64,000 nucleotides of DNA, taken from the NCBI GenBank assembly GCA_949752795.1, contig CATKHW010000562.1, positions 806,001 through 870,000 of the forward strand. Reading direction: 5' to 3'. A model generated the notes under the pieces. That model had not been told where the DNA came from and ran no database searches. It worked only from the letters and a program-made list of their open reading frames with translations. This DNA is from Hyperoodon ampullatus. Lineage: Eukaryota > Chordata > Mammalia > Artiodactyla > Ziphiidae. This document shows positions 11,482-25,391 of this stretch, piece after piece (position 1 is the stretch's first letter; each line of letters begins with the position of its first letter). The position numbers were made by a program, and so were the translations under genes.

Positions 11482-13220
11482 CTGGGAAATTCTTTACAAT
11501 TCCTTCAGGGTCTCTGATGAAACCTGGAATGACCCTATCTACAACGACAGCTGGATGTGGCATAAGGCTGGACACTTGGGACTGAGAGGATTGGTGAGAT
11601 TGGGTGAGCAAATGCAGAACCTTTAAAGCAAAAATGCCTGGCACCCATTGCATGGGTCCCAACTCTCCAGGTTGAAGGGAATATTACTACAGTTATAACA
11701 TGTACGGGAAACCTAGAGAACGGACACACTGGGAATACGAAAGGTTTCTAAAACTCAACGAATAGTCCCTCTCCTGGTGCTCTGGTTTGACTTTCTATCT
11801 GCTTTACTATCAACCTCCCAACTTGGAGAGACAGCCCCTTTAACCTCCTGGTTCACACAGGTTTCCAATTTGGCAGAGGATAAATGGGAAGTGGAGGAAC
11901 CAATGAGAGAGTAGCTGTTAGGCATTTGGACTTGCAAATATCACTCTAACTTCCCGGCAGGAAGAAGAATTAACCAAAGTCTCAGCCCCCCACCGGGAAC
12001 CAGCATAGGTCCTGAACCAAAATTTTGGACTTGCGGTCAGCTCACCAAAAACCAGTTGAAAAATGGAGCTCAGGGGCACAGCAATTCACAAACTGGCCGA
12101 GTAATAAAGGACAACTATCCTCCAAAAATCTGTTGAGGGAAGGCATCGAGGCGGACTTGAAAGCGAGGCAGAATAGCAGGAAACAGATTTCAAGATGTAC
12201 GTTGGAATCGCCTTTAAAGCACAGGAAGAGGGGCAAAACTTCGACAATGATGCACTTGGCCAAAAAGGGCGTATGCGTTTTCTCCTGAATATATTCAGGA
12301 GAAAACACATACGCCCTTTTTGGCCAAGCAAGCAAGCGGGCAATGCAAATCTGCACTACAAAGAAGTATCACTTCCCACCGGTCAAAAGGGACATCCACA
12401 AAATGTGTAAAAACCAGAAAGGCAAGACAGGCCCTGGAGAACAGGGAGCCTTGTTATGCTGATGGGCGGGATGTAAATTGCCAACTGCCTCTCTGGAGGA
12501 GTACATTGTGTTCCCTAAAACAAGTAAAGAACAGAGCTACAGAGCCAAGGTCACTTCCAGTTTAGGGAATATTCCTTGGGAAAACTGAAAATCAATAAGA
12601 CAGAGCCACCCCAAAATTTAGGGCTGCACTGCTTACAAGGACCTCAACTTGGGTACACCTTAAATATCCCAGGAAATATAAAAATGGTTCAAAAAATTGT
12701 GGTACTTACGTACGATGGAATATCCCTCAGCCATGAAATCAATGTCATAAGACCAGTAGCAGCAAAATGGGTGGATTCAGGTACGATGATTCTAAGTGAA
12801 ATAAGTCACACAGAAAAAGAAACTTATCATAAGATATCACTTATGAAGATCCTGTAAACATGGCTACACTTGAACTGAGTTAGGAAAGAGAACAGTGTCT
12901 CACATTTAGAAAACACTCTTATGCCTGCTTAAGGGGGAAGGAGAGGTGGGGTGATGCATAAAACCAGAGTTTGATATAAGCACAGGTACCGTTCCAAAAA
13001 CCAACTATGGAATAGACAAGACCTACACCTTCCTCAGTGAAAGGGACTCAAAACCCCATATTTCCCGCAGAGGAATATATCTGACTAGTAAGAATCTTAA
13101 AACCTATGTATTGATATGTCTCCGTAAGGGAATCAAGTGTGTCTAGACTGGCATAAACATGGCAGCGAGAATCAGCTCAAACCCACTATAAAAAGGAATT
13201 TCAAAAACAAAATAAAAAAA
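11482..13220 (+). repeat. Satellite monomer 7, B type
   Basis: Palindrome 12258-12325 with the right-arm 'cacatacg' variant. By eye it matches the B monomer 10434 bp upstream almost base for base. Confidence 0.9.
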
Positions 13221-14959
13221 CTGGGAAATTCTTTACAATTCCTTCAGGATCTCTGATGAAACCTGCAATGACACTATCTACAATGACAGCTGGATGTGGC
13301 ATAAGGAGGGACACTTGGGACTGAGACGATTGGTGAGATTGGGTGAGCAAATCCGGACGCTTTAAAGCACAAATGCCTGGCACCCATTCCATGGGTCCCA
13401 ACTCTCCATGTTGAAGGGAATATGACTACAGCTCTAACATGTACGGGAAATCTAGAGAACGGACACACTGTGAATACGAAAGGTTTTGAAAACTCAACGA
13501 ATAGTCCCTCTCCTGGTGCTCCGGGTTGACTTTCCATTTGTTTTACTATCAACCTCAGAACTTGGAGGGACAGCCCCTTTAACGTCCAGGTTCGCACAGT
13601 TAGCCAATTTGGCAAAGGATGTAAGGGAAGAGGGAGAACCAATGAGAGAGAAGCTGTTAGGCATTTGGACGGGCACATATCACTCTAACTTCCCGGCAGG
13701 AAGAAGAATTAACCAAAGTCTCAGCCACCCACCGGGAACCAGTATAAGTCCTGAACCAAAATTTTGGACTTGCGGTCAGCTCACCAAAAACGAGTTGAAA
13801 AATGGAGCTCAGGGGCACAGCAATTCACAAACTGGCCGAGTAATAAAGGACAACTATCGTCCAAAAATCTGTTGAGGGAAGGCAACGAGGCAGATTTGAA
13901 AGCGAGGCAGAATAGCCGGAAACAGATTTCAAGAGGTACGTTGGAATTGCATTTAAAGCACAGGAAGAGGGGCACAACTTCGACAATGATGCACTTGGCC
14001 AAAAAGGGCGTATGCGTTTTCTCCTGAATATATTCAGGAGAAAACGCATACGCCCTTTTTGGCCAAGCAAGCAAGCGGGTAATTCAAATCTGCACTACAA
14101 AGAAGTATCACTTCCCTCGGGTCAAAAGGGACATCCACAAAATGTGTAAAAACCAGAAAGGCAGGACAGGCCCTGGAGAACAGGGACCCTTGTTATGCTG
14201 GTGGTCGGTTTGTAAATTGCCAACTGCCTCTCTGGAGGAGTACATTGTGTTCGCTAATACAAGAAAAGAACAGAGCTACAGAGCCAAGGGCACTTCCAGT
14301 CTAGGGAATATACCTTGGGAAAACTGAAAATCAATAAGACAGAGCCACCCCAAAACTTAGGGCTGCACTGCTTACAAGGACCTCAACTTGGGTACACCTT
14401 AAATATCCCAGGAAATATAAAAATGGTTCAAAAAATTGTGGTACTTACGTACGATGGAATATCCCTCAGCCATGAAATCAATGTCATAAGACCAGTAGCA
14501 GCAAAATGGGTGGATTCAGGTACGATGATTCTAAGTGAAATAAGTCACACAGAAAAAGAAACTTATCATAAGATATCACTTATGAAGATCCTGTAAACAT
14601 GGCTACACTTGAACTGAGTTAGGAAAGAGAACAGTGTCTCACATTTAGAAAACAGTCTTATGTCTGCTTAAGGTGGAAGGAGAGGTGGGGTGATGCATAA
14701 AACCAGAGTTTGATATAAGCACAGGTACCGTTCCAAAAACCAACTATGTAATAGACAAGACCTACACCTTCCTCAGTGAAAGGGACTCAAAACCCCATAT
14801 TTCCCGCAGAGGAATATATCTGACTAGTAAGAATCTTTAAACCTATGTATTGATATGTCTCCGTAAGGGAATCAAGTGTGTCTAGACTGGCATAAACATG
14901 GCAGCGAGAATCAGCTCAAACCCACTATAAAATGGAATTTCAAAAACAAAACAAAAAAA
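13221..14959 (+). repeat. Satellite monomer 8, C type
   Basis: Palindrome 13997-14064 is perfect. Carries all C diagnostics. The recurrent L1-derived frame (14315-14596) is open here, unlike its counterpart 10.43 kb upstream. Confidence 0.9.
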
Positions 14960-16696
14960 CTGGGAAATTCTTTACAATTCCTTCAGGGTCTCTGATGAAA
15001 CCTGGAATGACCTTATCTACAACGACAGCTGGATGAGGCATAAGGCTGGACACTTGGGACTGAGAGGATTGGTGAGATTGGGTGAGCAAATGCAGACCCT
15101 TTAAAGCAATAGTGCATGGCACCCATTCCATGGGTCCCATCTCTCCCGGTTGAAGGGAATATTACTACAGTTATAACATGTACGAGAAACCTAGAGAACG
15201 GACACACTGTGAATACGAAAGGTTTCTAAAACTCAACGAATAGTCCCTCTCCTGGTGCTCCGGTTTGACTTTCCATCTGCTTTACTATCAATCTCCCAAC
15301 TTGGAGAGACAGCCCCTTTAACCTCCTGGTTTGCACAGGTTGCCAATTTGTCAGAGGTTGAAAGGGAAGAGGGAGAACCAATGAGAGAATAGCTGTTAGG
15401 CATTTGGACGGGCACATATCACTGTAATTTCCCGGCAGGAAGAAGAATTAACCAAAGTCTCAGCCCCCCACAGGGAACCAGTATAGGTCCCGAACCATAA
15501 TTTTGGACTTGCGGTCAGCTCACAAAAACGAGTGGAAAAATGGAGCTCAGGGGCACAGCAATTCACAAAATGGCAGAGTAAGAAAGGACAACTATCGTCC
15601 AAAAATCTGTTGAGGGAAGGCAACAAGGCGGACTTGAAACCGAGGCAGAATAGCAGGAAACTGATTTCAAGAGGTACGTTGGAATCGCCTTTAAAGCCCA
15701 GGAAGAGGGGCACAACTTCGACAATGATGCACTTGGCCAAAAAGGGTGTATGCGTTTTCTCCTGAATATATTCAGGAGAAAACGCATACGCCCTTTTTGG
15801 CCAAGCAAGCAAGCGGGCAATGAAAATCTGCACTACAAAGAAGTATCACTTCCAACCAGTCAAAAGGGACATCGAAAAAATGTGTAAAAACCAGAAAGGC
15901 AAGAGAGGCCCTGTAGAACAAGGAGCCTACTTATGCTGAAGGGCGGGATGTATATTGCCATGTGCTTCTCTGGAGGAGTGCATTGTGTTCCCTAAAACAA
16001 GTAAACAACAGAGCTACAGAGCCAAGGGCACTTCCCGTCTAGGGAATATACATTGGGAAAACTGAAAATCAATAAGACAGAGCCACCCCAAAATTTAGGG
16101 CTACACTGCTTACAAGAACCTCAACTTGGGTACACATTAAATATCCCAGGAAATATAAAAATGGTTTAAAATTTTTGGTACATACCTACGATGGAATAGC
16201 CCTCAGCCATGAAGTCAATGTCATAAGACCAGTAGCAGCAAAATGGGTGGATTCAGGTACGTTGATTCTAAGTGAAATACGTCACACAGAAAAAGAAACT
16301 TATCATAAGATATCACTTATGAAGATCCTATAAACTTGCCTACACTTGAACTGAGTTAGGAAAGAGAACAGAGTCTCACATTTAGAAAGAACTCTTATGC
16401 CTGTTTAAGGGCTAAGGAGAGGTTGGGTGATGCATAAAACCGGATTTTGATATAAGCACAGGTACCATTCCAAAAACCAGCTAAAGAAAAGACAAGACCT
16501 ACACCTTCCTCAGTGAAAGGGACTCAAAACCCCATATTTCCCGCAGAGGAATATATCTGACTAGTAAGAATCTTAAAACCTATGTATTGATATGTCTCCG
16601 TAAGGGAATCAAGTGTGTCTAGACTGGCATAAACATGGCAGCGAGAATCAGCTCAAACCCACTATAAAAAGGAATTTCAAAAACAAAACAAAAAAA
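14960..16696 (+). repeat. Satellite monomer 9, A type
   Basis: Palindrome 15735-15802 with the left-arm T. One private change is 'ggtaccattcc' near 16461. Confidence 0.9.
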
Positions 16697-18434
16697 CTGG
16701 GAAATTCTTTACAATTCCTTCAGGGTCTCTGATGAAACCTGGAATGACCCTATCTACAACGACAGCTGGATGTGGCATAAGGCTGGACACTTGGGACTGA
16801 GAGGATTGGTGAGATTGGGTGAGCAAATGCAGAACCTTTAAAGCAAAAATGCCTGGCACCCATTGCATGGGTCCCAACTCTCCAGGTTGAAGGGAATATT
16901 ACTACAGTTATAACATGTACGGGAAACCTAGAGAACGGACACACTGGGAATACGAAAGGTTTCTAAAACTCAACGAATAGTCCCTCTCCTGGTGCTCTGG
17001 TTTGACTTTCTATCTGCTTTACTATCAACCTCCCAACTTGGAGAGACAGCCCCTTTAACCTCCTGGTTCACACAGGTTTCCAATTTGGCAGAGGATAAAT
17101 GGGAAGTGGAGGAACCAATGAGAGAGTAGCTGTTAGGCATTTGGACTTGCAAATATCACTCTAACTTCCCGGCAGGAAGAAGAATTAACCAAAGTCTCAG
17201 CCCCCCACCGGGAACCAGCATAGGTCCTGAACCAAAATTTTGGACTTGCGGTCAGCTCACCAAAAACCAGTTGAAAAATGGAGCTCAGGGGCACAGCAAT
17301 TCACAAACTGGCCGAGTAATAAAGGACAACTATCCTCCAAAAATCTGTTGAGGGAAGGCATCGAGGCGGACTTGAAAGCGAGGCAGAATAGCAGGAAACA
17401 GATTTCAAGATGTACGTTGGAATCGCCTTTAAAGCACAGGAAGAGGGGCAAAACTTCGACAATGATGCACTTGGCCAAAAAGGGCGTATGCGTTTTCTCC
17501 TGAATATATTCAGGAGAAAACGCATACGCCCTTTTTGGCCAAGCAAGCAAGCGGGCAATGCAAATCTGCACTACAAAGAAGTATCACTTCCCACCGGTCA
17601 AAAGGGACATCCACAAAATTTGTAAAATCCATAAAGGCAAGACAGGCCCTGGAGAACAGGGAGCCTTGTTATGCTGATGGGCGGGATATAACTAGCCAAC
17701 TGCCTCACCGGAGGAGTGCATTGTGTTCCCTAAAACAAATAAACAACAGAGCTACAGAGCCAAGGGCACTTCCAGTGTAGGGAATATACCTTGGGAAAAC
17801 TGAAAATCGATAAGACAGAGCCACCCCAAAATTTAGGGCTGCACTGCATACAAGGACCTCAACTTGGGTACACCTTAAATATCCCAGGAAATATAAAAAT
17901 GGTTCAAAAAATTGTGTTAGTTACGTACGATGGAATATACCTCAGCCATGAAATCAATGTCATAAGACCAGGAGCAGCAAAATGGGTGGATTCAGGTACG
18001 ATGATTCTAAGTGAAATAAGTCACACAGAAAAAGAAACTTATCATAAGATATCACTTATGAAGATCCTGTAAACATGGCTACACTTGAACTGAGTTAGGA
18101 AAGAGAACAGTGTCTCACATTTAGAAAACACTCTCATGCCTGCTTAAGGGGGAAGGAGAGGTGGGGTGATGCATAAAACCAGAGTTTGATATAAGCACAG
18201 GTACCGTTCCAAAAACCAACTATGGAATAGACAAGACCTACACCTTCCTCAGTGAAAGGGACTCAAAACCCCATATTTCCCGCAGAGGAATATATCTGAC
18301 TAGTAAGAATCTTAAAACCTATGTATTGATATGTCTCCGTAAGGGAATCAAGTGTGTCTAGACTGGCATAAACATGGCAGCGAGAATCAGCTCAAACCCA
18401 CTATAAAAAGGAATTTCGAAAAAAAAAAAAAAAA
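16697..18434 (+). repeat. Satellite monomer 10, B' type
   Basis: Palindrome 17473-17540 is perfect. B' 3' half present; ends in A16 (18419-18434). Private 'accaggagcag' for 'accagtagcag' near 17969. Confidence 0.9.
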
Positions 18435-20173
18435 CTGGGAAATTCTTTACAATTCCTTCAGGGTCTCTGATGAAACCTGGAATGACCCTATCTACAAAGA
18501 CAGCTGGAAGTGGCATAAGTCTGGACACTTGGGACTGAGAGGATTGGTGAGATTGGGTGAGCAAATGCAGACCCTTTAAAGCACAAATGCCTGGCGCCCA
18601 TTCCATGGGTCCCAACTCTCCAGGTTAAAGAGAATATTACTACAGCTATAACATGTACGGGAAACCTAGAGAACGGACACACTGTGAATATGAAAGGTTT
18701 CTAAAACTCAACGAATAGTCCCTCTCCTGGTGCTCGGGTTTGACTTTCCATCTGCTTTACTATCAACCTCCCAACTTGGAGAGACAGCCCCTTTAACCTC
18801 CTGGTTCGCACAGGTTGCCAATTTGGCAGAGGATGAAAGGGAAGAGGGAGAACCAATGAGAGAGTAGCTGTTAGGCATTTGGACGGGCACATATCACTCT
18901 AATTTCCCGGCAGGAAGAAGAATTAACCAAAGTCTCAGCCACCCACCGGGAACCAGTATAGGTCCTGAACCAAAATTTTGGACTTGCGGTCAGCTCACCA
19001 AAAACGAGTTGAAAAATGGAGCTCAGGGGCACAGCAATTCACAAACTGGCCGAGTAATAAAGGACAACTATCGTCCAAAAATCTGTTGAGGGAAGGCAAC
19101 GAGGCGGACTTGAAAGCGAGGCAGAATATCAGGAAACAGATTTCAAGAGGTACGTTGGAATCGCCTTTAAAGCACAGGAAGAGGGGCACAACTTCGACAA
19201 TGATGCACTTGGCCAAAAAGGGCGTATGCGTTTTCTCCTGAATATATTCAGGAGAAAACGCATACGCCCTTTTTGGCCAAGCAAGCAAGCGGGCAATGCA
19301 AATCTGCACTACAAAGAAGTATCACTTCCCACCGGTCAAAAGGGACATCCACAAAATGTGTAAAAACCAGAAAGGCAAGACAGGCCCTGGAGAACAGGCA
19401 GCCTTGTTATGCTGATGGATGGGATGTAAATTGCCAACTGCCTCTCTGGAGGAGTGCATTGTGTTCCCTAAAACAAGTAAAGAACAGAGCTACAGAGCCA
19501 AGGGCACTTCCAGTCTAGGGAATATACCTTGGGAAAACTGAAAATCAGTAAGACAGAGCCACCCCAAAATTTAGGGCTGCACTGCTTACAAGGACCTCAA
19601 CTTGGGTACACCTTAAATATCCCAGGAAATATAAAACTGGTTCAAAAAATTGTGGTACTTACGTACGATGGAATATCCCTCAGCCATGAGGTCAATGTCA
19701 TAAGACCAGTAGCAGCAAAATGGGTGGATTCAGGTACGATGATTCTAAGTGAAATAAGTCACACAGAAAAAGAAACTTATCATAAGATATCACTTATGAA
19801 GATCCTGTAAACATGGCTACACTTGAACTGAGTTAGGAAAGAGAACAGAGTCTCACATTTAGAAAACACTCTTATGCCTGCTTAAGGGGGAAGGAGAGGT
19901 GGGGTGATGAATAAAAGCAGAGTTTGATATAAGCACAAGTACCGTTCCAAAAACCAACTATGGAAAAGACAACCCCTACACCTTCCTCAGTAAAAGGGAC
20001 TCAAAACCCCATATTTCCCGCAGAGGAATATATCTGACTAGTAAGAATCTTAAAACCTATGTATTGATATGTCTCCGTAAGGGAATCAAGTGTGTCTAGA
20101 CTGGCATAAACATGGCAGCGAGAATCAGCTCAAACCCACTATGAAAAGGAATTTCAAAAACAAAACAAAAAAA
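18435..20173 (+). repeat. Satellite monomer 11, C' type
   Basis: Palindrome 19211-19278 is perfect. Carries C' diagnostics and 'ctatgaaaagg' near 20140. Private 'ataaaactgg' near 19631. Confidence 0.9.
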
Positions 20174-21914
20174 CTGGGAAATTCTTTACAATTCCTTCAG
20201 GGTCTCTGATGAAACCTGGAATGACCTTATCTACAACGACAGCTGGATGAGGCATAAGGCTGGACACTTGGGACTGAGAGGATTGGTGAGATTGGGTGAG
20301 CAAATGCAGACCCTTTAAAGCAATAGTGCATGGCACCCATTCCATGGGTCCCATCTCTCCCGGTTGAAGGGAATATTACTACAGTTATAACATGTACGAG
20401 AAACCTAGAGAACGGACACACTGTGAATACGAAAGGTTTCTAAAACTCAACAAATAGTCCCTCTCCTGGTGCTCCGGTTTGACTTTCCATCTGCTTTACT
20501 ATCAATCTCCCAACTTGGAGAGACAGCCCCTTTAACCTCCTGGTTTGCACAGGTTGCCAATTTGTCAGAGGTTGAAAGGGAAGAGGGAGAACCAATGAGA
20601 GAATAGCTGTTAGGCATTTGGACGGGCACATATCACTGTAATTTCCCGGCAGGAAGAAGAATTAACCAAAGTCTCAGCCCCCCACAGGGAACCAGTATAG
20701 GTCCCGAACCATAATTTTGGACTTGCGGTCAGCTCACAAAAACGAGTGGAAAAATGGAGCTCAGGGGCACAGCAATTCACAAAATGGCAGAGTAAGAAAG
20801 GACAACTATCGTCCAAAAATCTGTTGAGGGAAGGCAACAAGGCGGACTTGAAACCGAGGCAGAATAGCAGGAAACTGATTTCAAGAGGTACGTTGGAATC
20901 GCCTTTAAAGCCCAGGAAGAGGGGCACAACTTCGACAATGATGCACTTGGCCAAAAAGGGTGTATGCGTTTTCTCCTGAATATATTCAGGAGAAAACGCA
21001 TACGCCCTTTTTGGCCAAGCAAGCAAGCGGGCAATGAAAATCTGCACTACAAAGAAGTATCACTTCCAACCAGTCAAAAGGGACATCGAAAAAATGTGTA
21101 AAAACCAGAAAGGCAAGAGAGGCCCTGTAGAACAAGGAGCCTACTTATGCTGAAGGGCGGGATGTATATTGCCATGTGCTTCTCTGGAGGAGTGCATTGT
21201 GTTCCCTAAAACAAGTAAACAACAGAGCTACAGAGCCAAGGGCACTTCCCGTCTAGGGAATATACATTGGGAAAACTGAAAATCAATAAGACAGAGCCAC
21301 CCCAAAATTTAGGGCTACACTGCTTACAAGAACCTCAACTTGGGTACACATTAAATATCACAGGAAATATAAAAATGGTTTAAAATTTTTGGTACATACC
21401 TACGATGGAATAGCCCTCAGCCATGAAGTCAATGTCATAAGACCAGTAGCAGCAAAATGGGTGGATTCAGGTACGTTGATTCTAAGTGAAATACGTCACA
21501 CAGAAAAAGAAACTTATCATAAGATATCACTTATGAAGATCCTATAAACTTGCCTACACTGAGTTGAACTGAGTTAGGAAAGAGAACAGAGTCTCACATT
21601 TAGAAAGAACTCTTATGCCTGTTTAAGGGCTAAGGAGAGGTTGGGTGATGCATAAAACCGGATTTTGATATAAGCACAGGTACCGTTCCAAAAACCAGCT
21701 AAAGAAAAGACAAGACCTACACCTTCCTAAGTGAAAGGGACTCAAAACCCCATATTTCCCGCAGAGGAATATATCTGACTAGTAAGAATCTTAAAACCTA
21801 TGTATTGATATGTCTCCGTAAGGGAATCAAGTGTGTCTAGACTGGCATAAACATGGCAGCGAGAATCAGCTCAAACCCACTATAAAAAGGAATTTCAAAA
21901 ACAAAACAAAAAAA
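20174..21914 (+). repeat. Satellite monomer 12, A type with 4-bp insertion
   Basis: Palindrome 20949-21016 with the left-arm T. A private 4-bp insertion (gagt, 21561-21564) next to 'tgaactgagt' looks like replication slippage and accounts for the longer monomer. Private 'atatcacagg' near 21356. Confidence 0.9.
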
Positions 21915-23653
21915 CTGGGAAATTCTTTACAATTCCTTCAGGGTCTCTGATGAAACCTGGAATGACCCTATCTACAACAACAGCTGGATGTGGCATAAGG
22001 CTGGACACTTGGGACTGAGAGGATTGGTGAGATTGGGTGAGCAAATGCAGAACCTTTAAAGCAAAAATGCCTGGCACCCATTGCATGGGTCCCAACTCTC
22101 CAGGTTGAAGGGAATATTACTACAGTTATAACATGTACGGGAAACCTAGAGAACGGACACACTGGGAATACGAAAGGTTTCTAAAACTCAACGAATAGTC
22201 CCTCTCCTGGTGCTCTGGTTTGACTTTCTATCTGCTTTACTATCAACCTCCCAACTTGGAGAGACAGCCCCTTTAACCTCCTGGTTCACACAGGTTTCCA
22301 ATTTGGCAGAGGATAAATGGGAAGTGGAGGAACCAATGAGAGAGTAGCTGTTAGGCATTTGGACTTGCAAATATCACTCTAACTTCCCGGCAGGAAGAAG
22401 AATTAACCAAAGTCTCAGCCCCCCACCGGGAACCAGCATAGGTCCTGAACCAAAATTTTGGACTTGCGGTCAGCTCACCAAAAACCAGTTGAAAAATGGA
22501 GCTCAGGGGCACAGCAATTCACAAACTGGCCGAGTAATAAAGGACAACTATCCTCCAAAAATCTGTTGAGGGAAGGCATCGAGGCGGACTTGAAAGCGAG
22601 GCAGAATAGCAGGAAACAGATTTCAAGATGTACGTTGGAATCGCCTTTAAAGCACAGGAAGAGGGGCAAAACTTCGACAATGATGCACTTGGCCAAAAAG
22701 GGCGTATGCGTTTTCTCCTGAATATATTCAGGAGAAAACACATACGCCCTTTTTGGCCAAGCAAGCAAGCGGGCAATGCAAATCTGCACTACAAAGAAGT
22801 ATCACTTCCCACCGGTCAAAAGGGACATCCACAAAATGTGTAAAAACCAGAAAGGCAAGACAGGCCCTGGAGAACAGGGAGCCTTGTTATGCTGATGGGC
22901 GGGATGTAAATTGCCAACTGCCTCTCTGGAGGAGTACATTGTGTTCCCTAAAACAAGTAAAGAACAGAGCTACAGAGCCAAGGTCACTTCCAGTTTAGGG
23001 AATATTCCTTGGGAAAACTGAAAATCAATAAGACAGAGCCACCCCAAAATTTAGGGCTGCACTGCTTACAAGGACCTCAACTTGGGTACACCTTAAATAT
23101 CCCAGGAAATATAAAAATGGTTCAAAAAATTGTGGTACTTACGTACGATGGAATATCCCTCAGCCATGAAATCAATGTCATAAGACCAGTAGCAGCAAAA
23201 TGGGTGGATTCAGGTACGATGATTCTAAGTGAAATAAGTCACACAGAAAAAGAAACTTATCATAAGATATCACTTATGAAGATCCTGTAAACATGGCTAC
23301 ACTTGAACTGAGTTAGGAAAGAGAACAGTGTCTCACATTTAGAAAACACTCTTATGCCTGCTTAAGGGGGAAGGAGAGGTGGGGTGATGCATAAAACCAG
23401 AGTTTGATATAAGCACAGGTACCGTTCCAAAAACCAACTATGGAATAGACAAGACCTACACCTTCCTCAGTGAAAGGGACTCAAAACCCCATATTTCCCG
23501 CAGAGGAATATATCTGACTAGTAAGAATCTTAAAACCTATGTATTGATATGTCTCCGTAAGGGAATCAAGTGTGTCTAGACTGGCATAAACATGGCAGCG
23601 AGAATCAGCTCAAACCCACTATAAAAAGGAATTTCAAAAACAAAATAAAAAAA
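21915..23653 (+). repeat. Satellite monomer 13, B type
   Basis: Palindrome 22691-22758 with the B right-arm variant. Private 'caacaacagc' for 'caacgacagc' near 21975, a CpG-to-CpA change. Confidence 0.9.
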
Positions 23654-25391
23654 CTGGGAAATTCTTTACAATTCCTTCAGGATCTCTGATGAAACCTGCA
23701 ATGACACTATCTACAATGACAGCTGGATGTGGCATAAGGAGGGACACTTGGGACTGAGACGATTGGTGAGATTGGGTGAGCAAATCCGGACGCTTTAAAC
23801 ACAAATGCCTGGCACCCATTCCATGGGTCCCAACTCTCCATGTTGAAGGGAATATGACTACAGCTCTAACATGTACGGGAAATCTAGAGAACGGACACAC
23901 TGTGAATACGAAAGGTTTTGAAAACTCAACGAATAGTCCCTCTCCTGGTGCTCCGGGTTGACTTTCCATTTGTTTTACTATCAACCTCAGAACTTGGAGG
24001 GACAGCCCCTTTAACGTCCAGGTTCGCACAGTTAGCCAATTTGGCAAAGGATGTAAGGGAAGAGGGAGAACCAATGAGAGAGAAGCTGTTAGGCATTTGG
24101 ACGGGCACATATCACTCTAACTTCCCGGCAGGAAGAAGAATTAACCAAAGTCTCAGCCACCCACCGGGAACCAGTATAAGTCCTGAACCAAAATTTTGGA
24201 CTTGCGGTCAGCTCACCAAAAACGAGTTGAAAAATGGAGCTCAGGGGCACAGCAATTCACAAACTGGCCGAGTAATAAAGGACAACTATCGTCCAAAAAT
24301 CTGTTGAGGGAAGGCAACGAGGCAGATTTGAAAGCGAGGCAGAATAGCCGGAAACAGATTTCAAGAGGTACGTTGGAATTGCATTTAAAGCACAGGAAGA
24401 GGGGCACAACTTCGACAATGATGCACTTGGCCAAAAAGGGCGTATGCGTTTTCTCCTGAATATATTCAGGAGAAAACGCATACGCCCTTTTTGGCCAAGC
24501 AAGCAAGCGGGTAATTCAAATCTGCACTACAAAGAAGTATCACTTCCCTCGGGTCAAAAGGGACATCCACAAAATGTGTAAAAACCAGAAAGGCAGGACA
24601 GGCCCTGGAGAACAGGGACCCTTGTTATGCTGGTGGTCGGTTTGTAAATTGCCAACTGCCTCTCTGGAGGAGTACATTGTGTTCGCTAATACAAGAAAAG
24701 AACAGAGCTACAGAGCCAAGGGCACTTCCAGTCTAGGGAATATACCTTGGGAAAACTGAAAATCAATAAGACAGAGCCACCCCAAAACTTAGGGCTGCAC
24801 TGCTTACAAGGACCTCAACTTGGGTACACCTTAAATATCCCAGGAAATATAAAAATGGTTCAAAAAATTGTGGTACTTACGTACGATGGAATATCCCTCA
24901 GCCATGAAATCAATGTCATAAGACCAGTAGCAGCAAAATGGGTGGATTCAGGTACGATGATTCTAAGTGAAATAAGTCACACAGAAAAAGAAACTTATCA
25001 TAAGATATCACTTATGAAGATCCTGTAAACATGGCTACACTTGAACTGAGTTAGGAAAGAGAACAGTGTCTCACATTTAGAAAACAGTCTTATGTCTGCT
25101 TAAGGTGGAAGGAGAGGTGGGGTGATGCATAAAACCAGAGTTTGATATAAGCACAGGTACCGTTCCAAAAACCAACTATGTAATAGACAAGACCTACACC
25201 TTCCTCAGTGAAAGGGACTCAAAACCCCATATTTCCCGCAGAGGAATATATCTGACTAGTAAGAATCTTTAAACCTATGTATTGATATGTCTCCGTAAGG
25301 GAATCATGTGTGTCTAGACTGGCATAAACATGGCAGCGAGAATCAGCTCAAACCCACTATAAAATGGAATTTCAAAAACAAAACAAAAAAA
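23654..25391 (+). repeat. Satellite monomer 14, C type
   Basis: Palindrome 24429-24496 is perfect. A 1-bp deletion near 23798 (ctttaaacac) distinguishes it. This deletion only merges two meaningless minus-strand frames. Confidence 0.9.

Larger units (their letters stand above)
11482..21914 (+). repeat. Higher-order repeat copy 2 (10433 bp)
   Basis: Same six-monomer order as the preceding copy, with only scattered differences seen by eye. Examples are a shorter A-tract at 18419-18434 (16 A against 21 A) and a 4-bp insertion at 21561-21564. Near-identity over 10 kb implies recent amplification by unequal exchange or conversion. Confidence 0.9.
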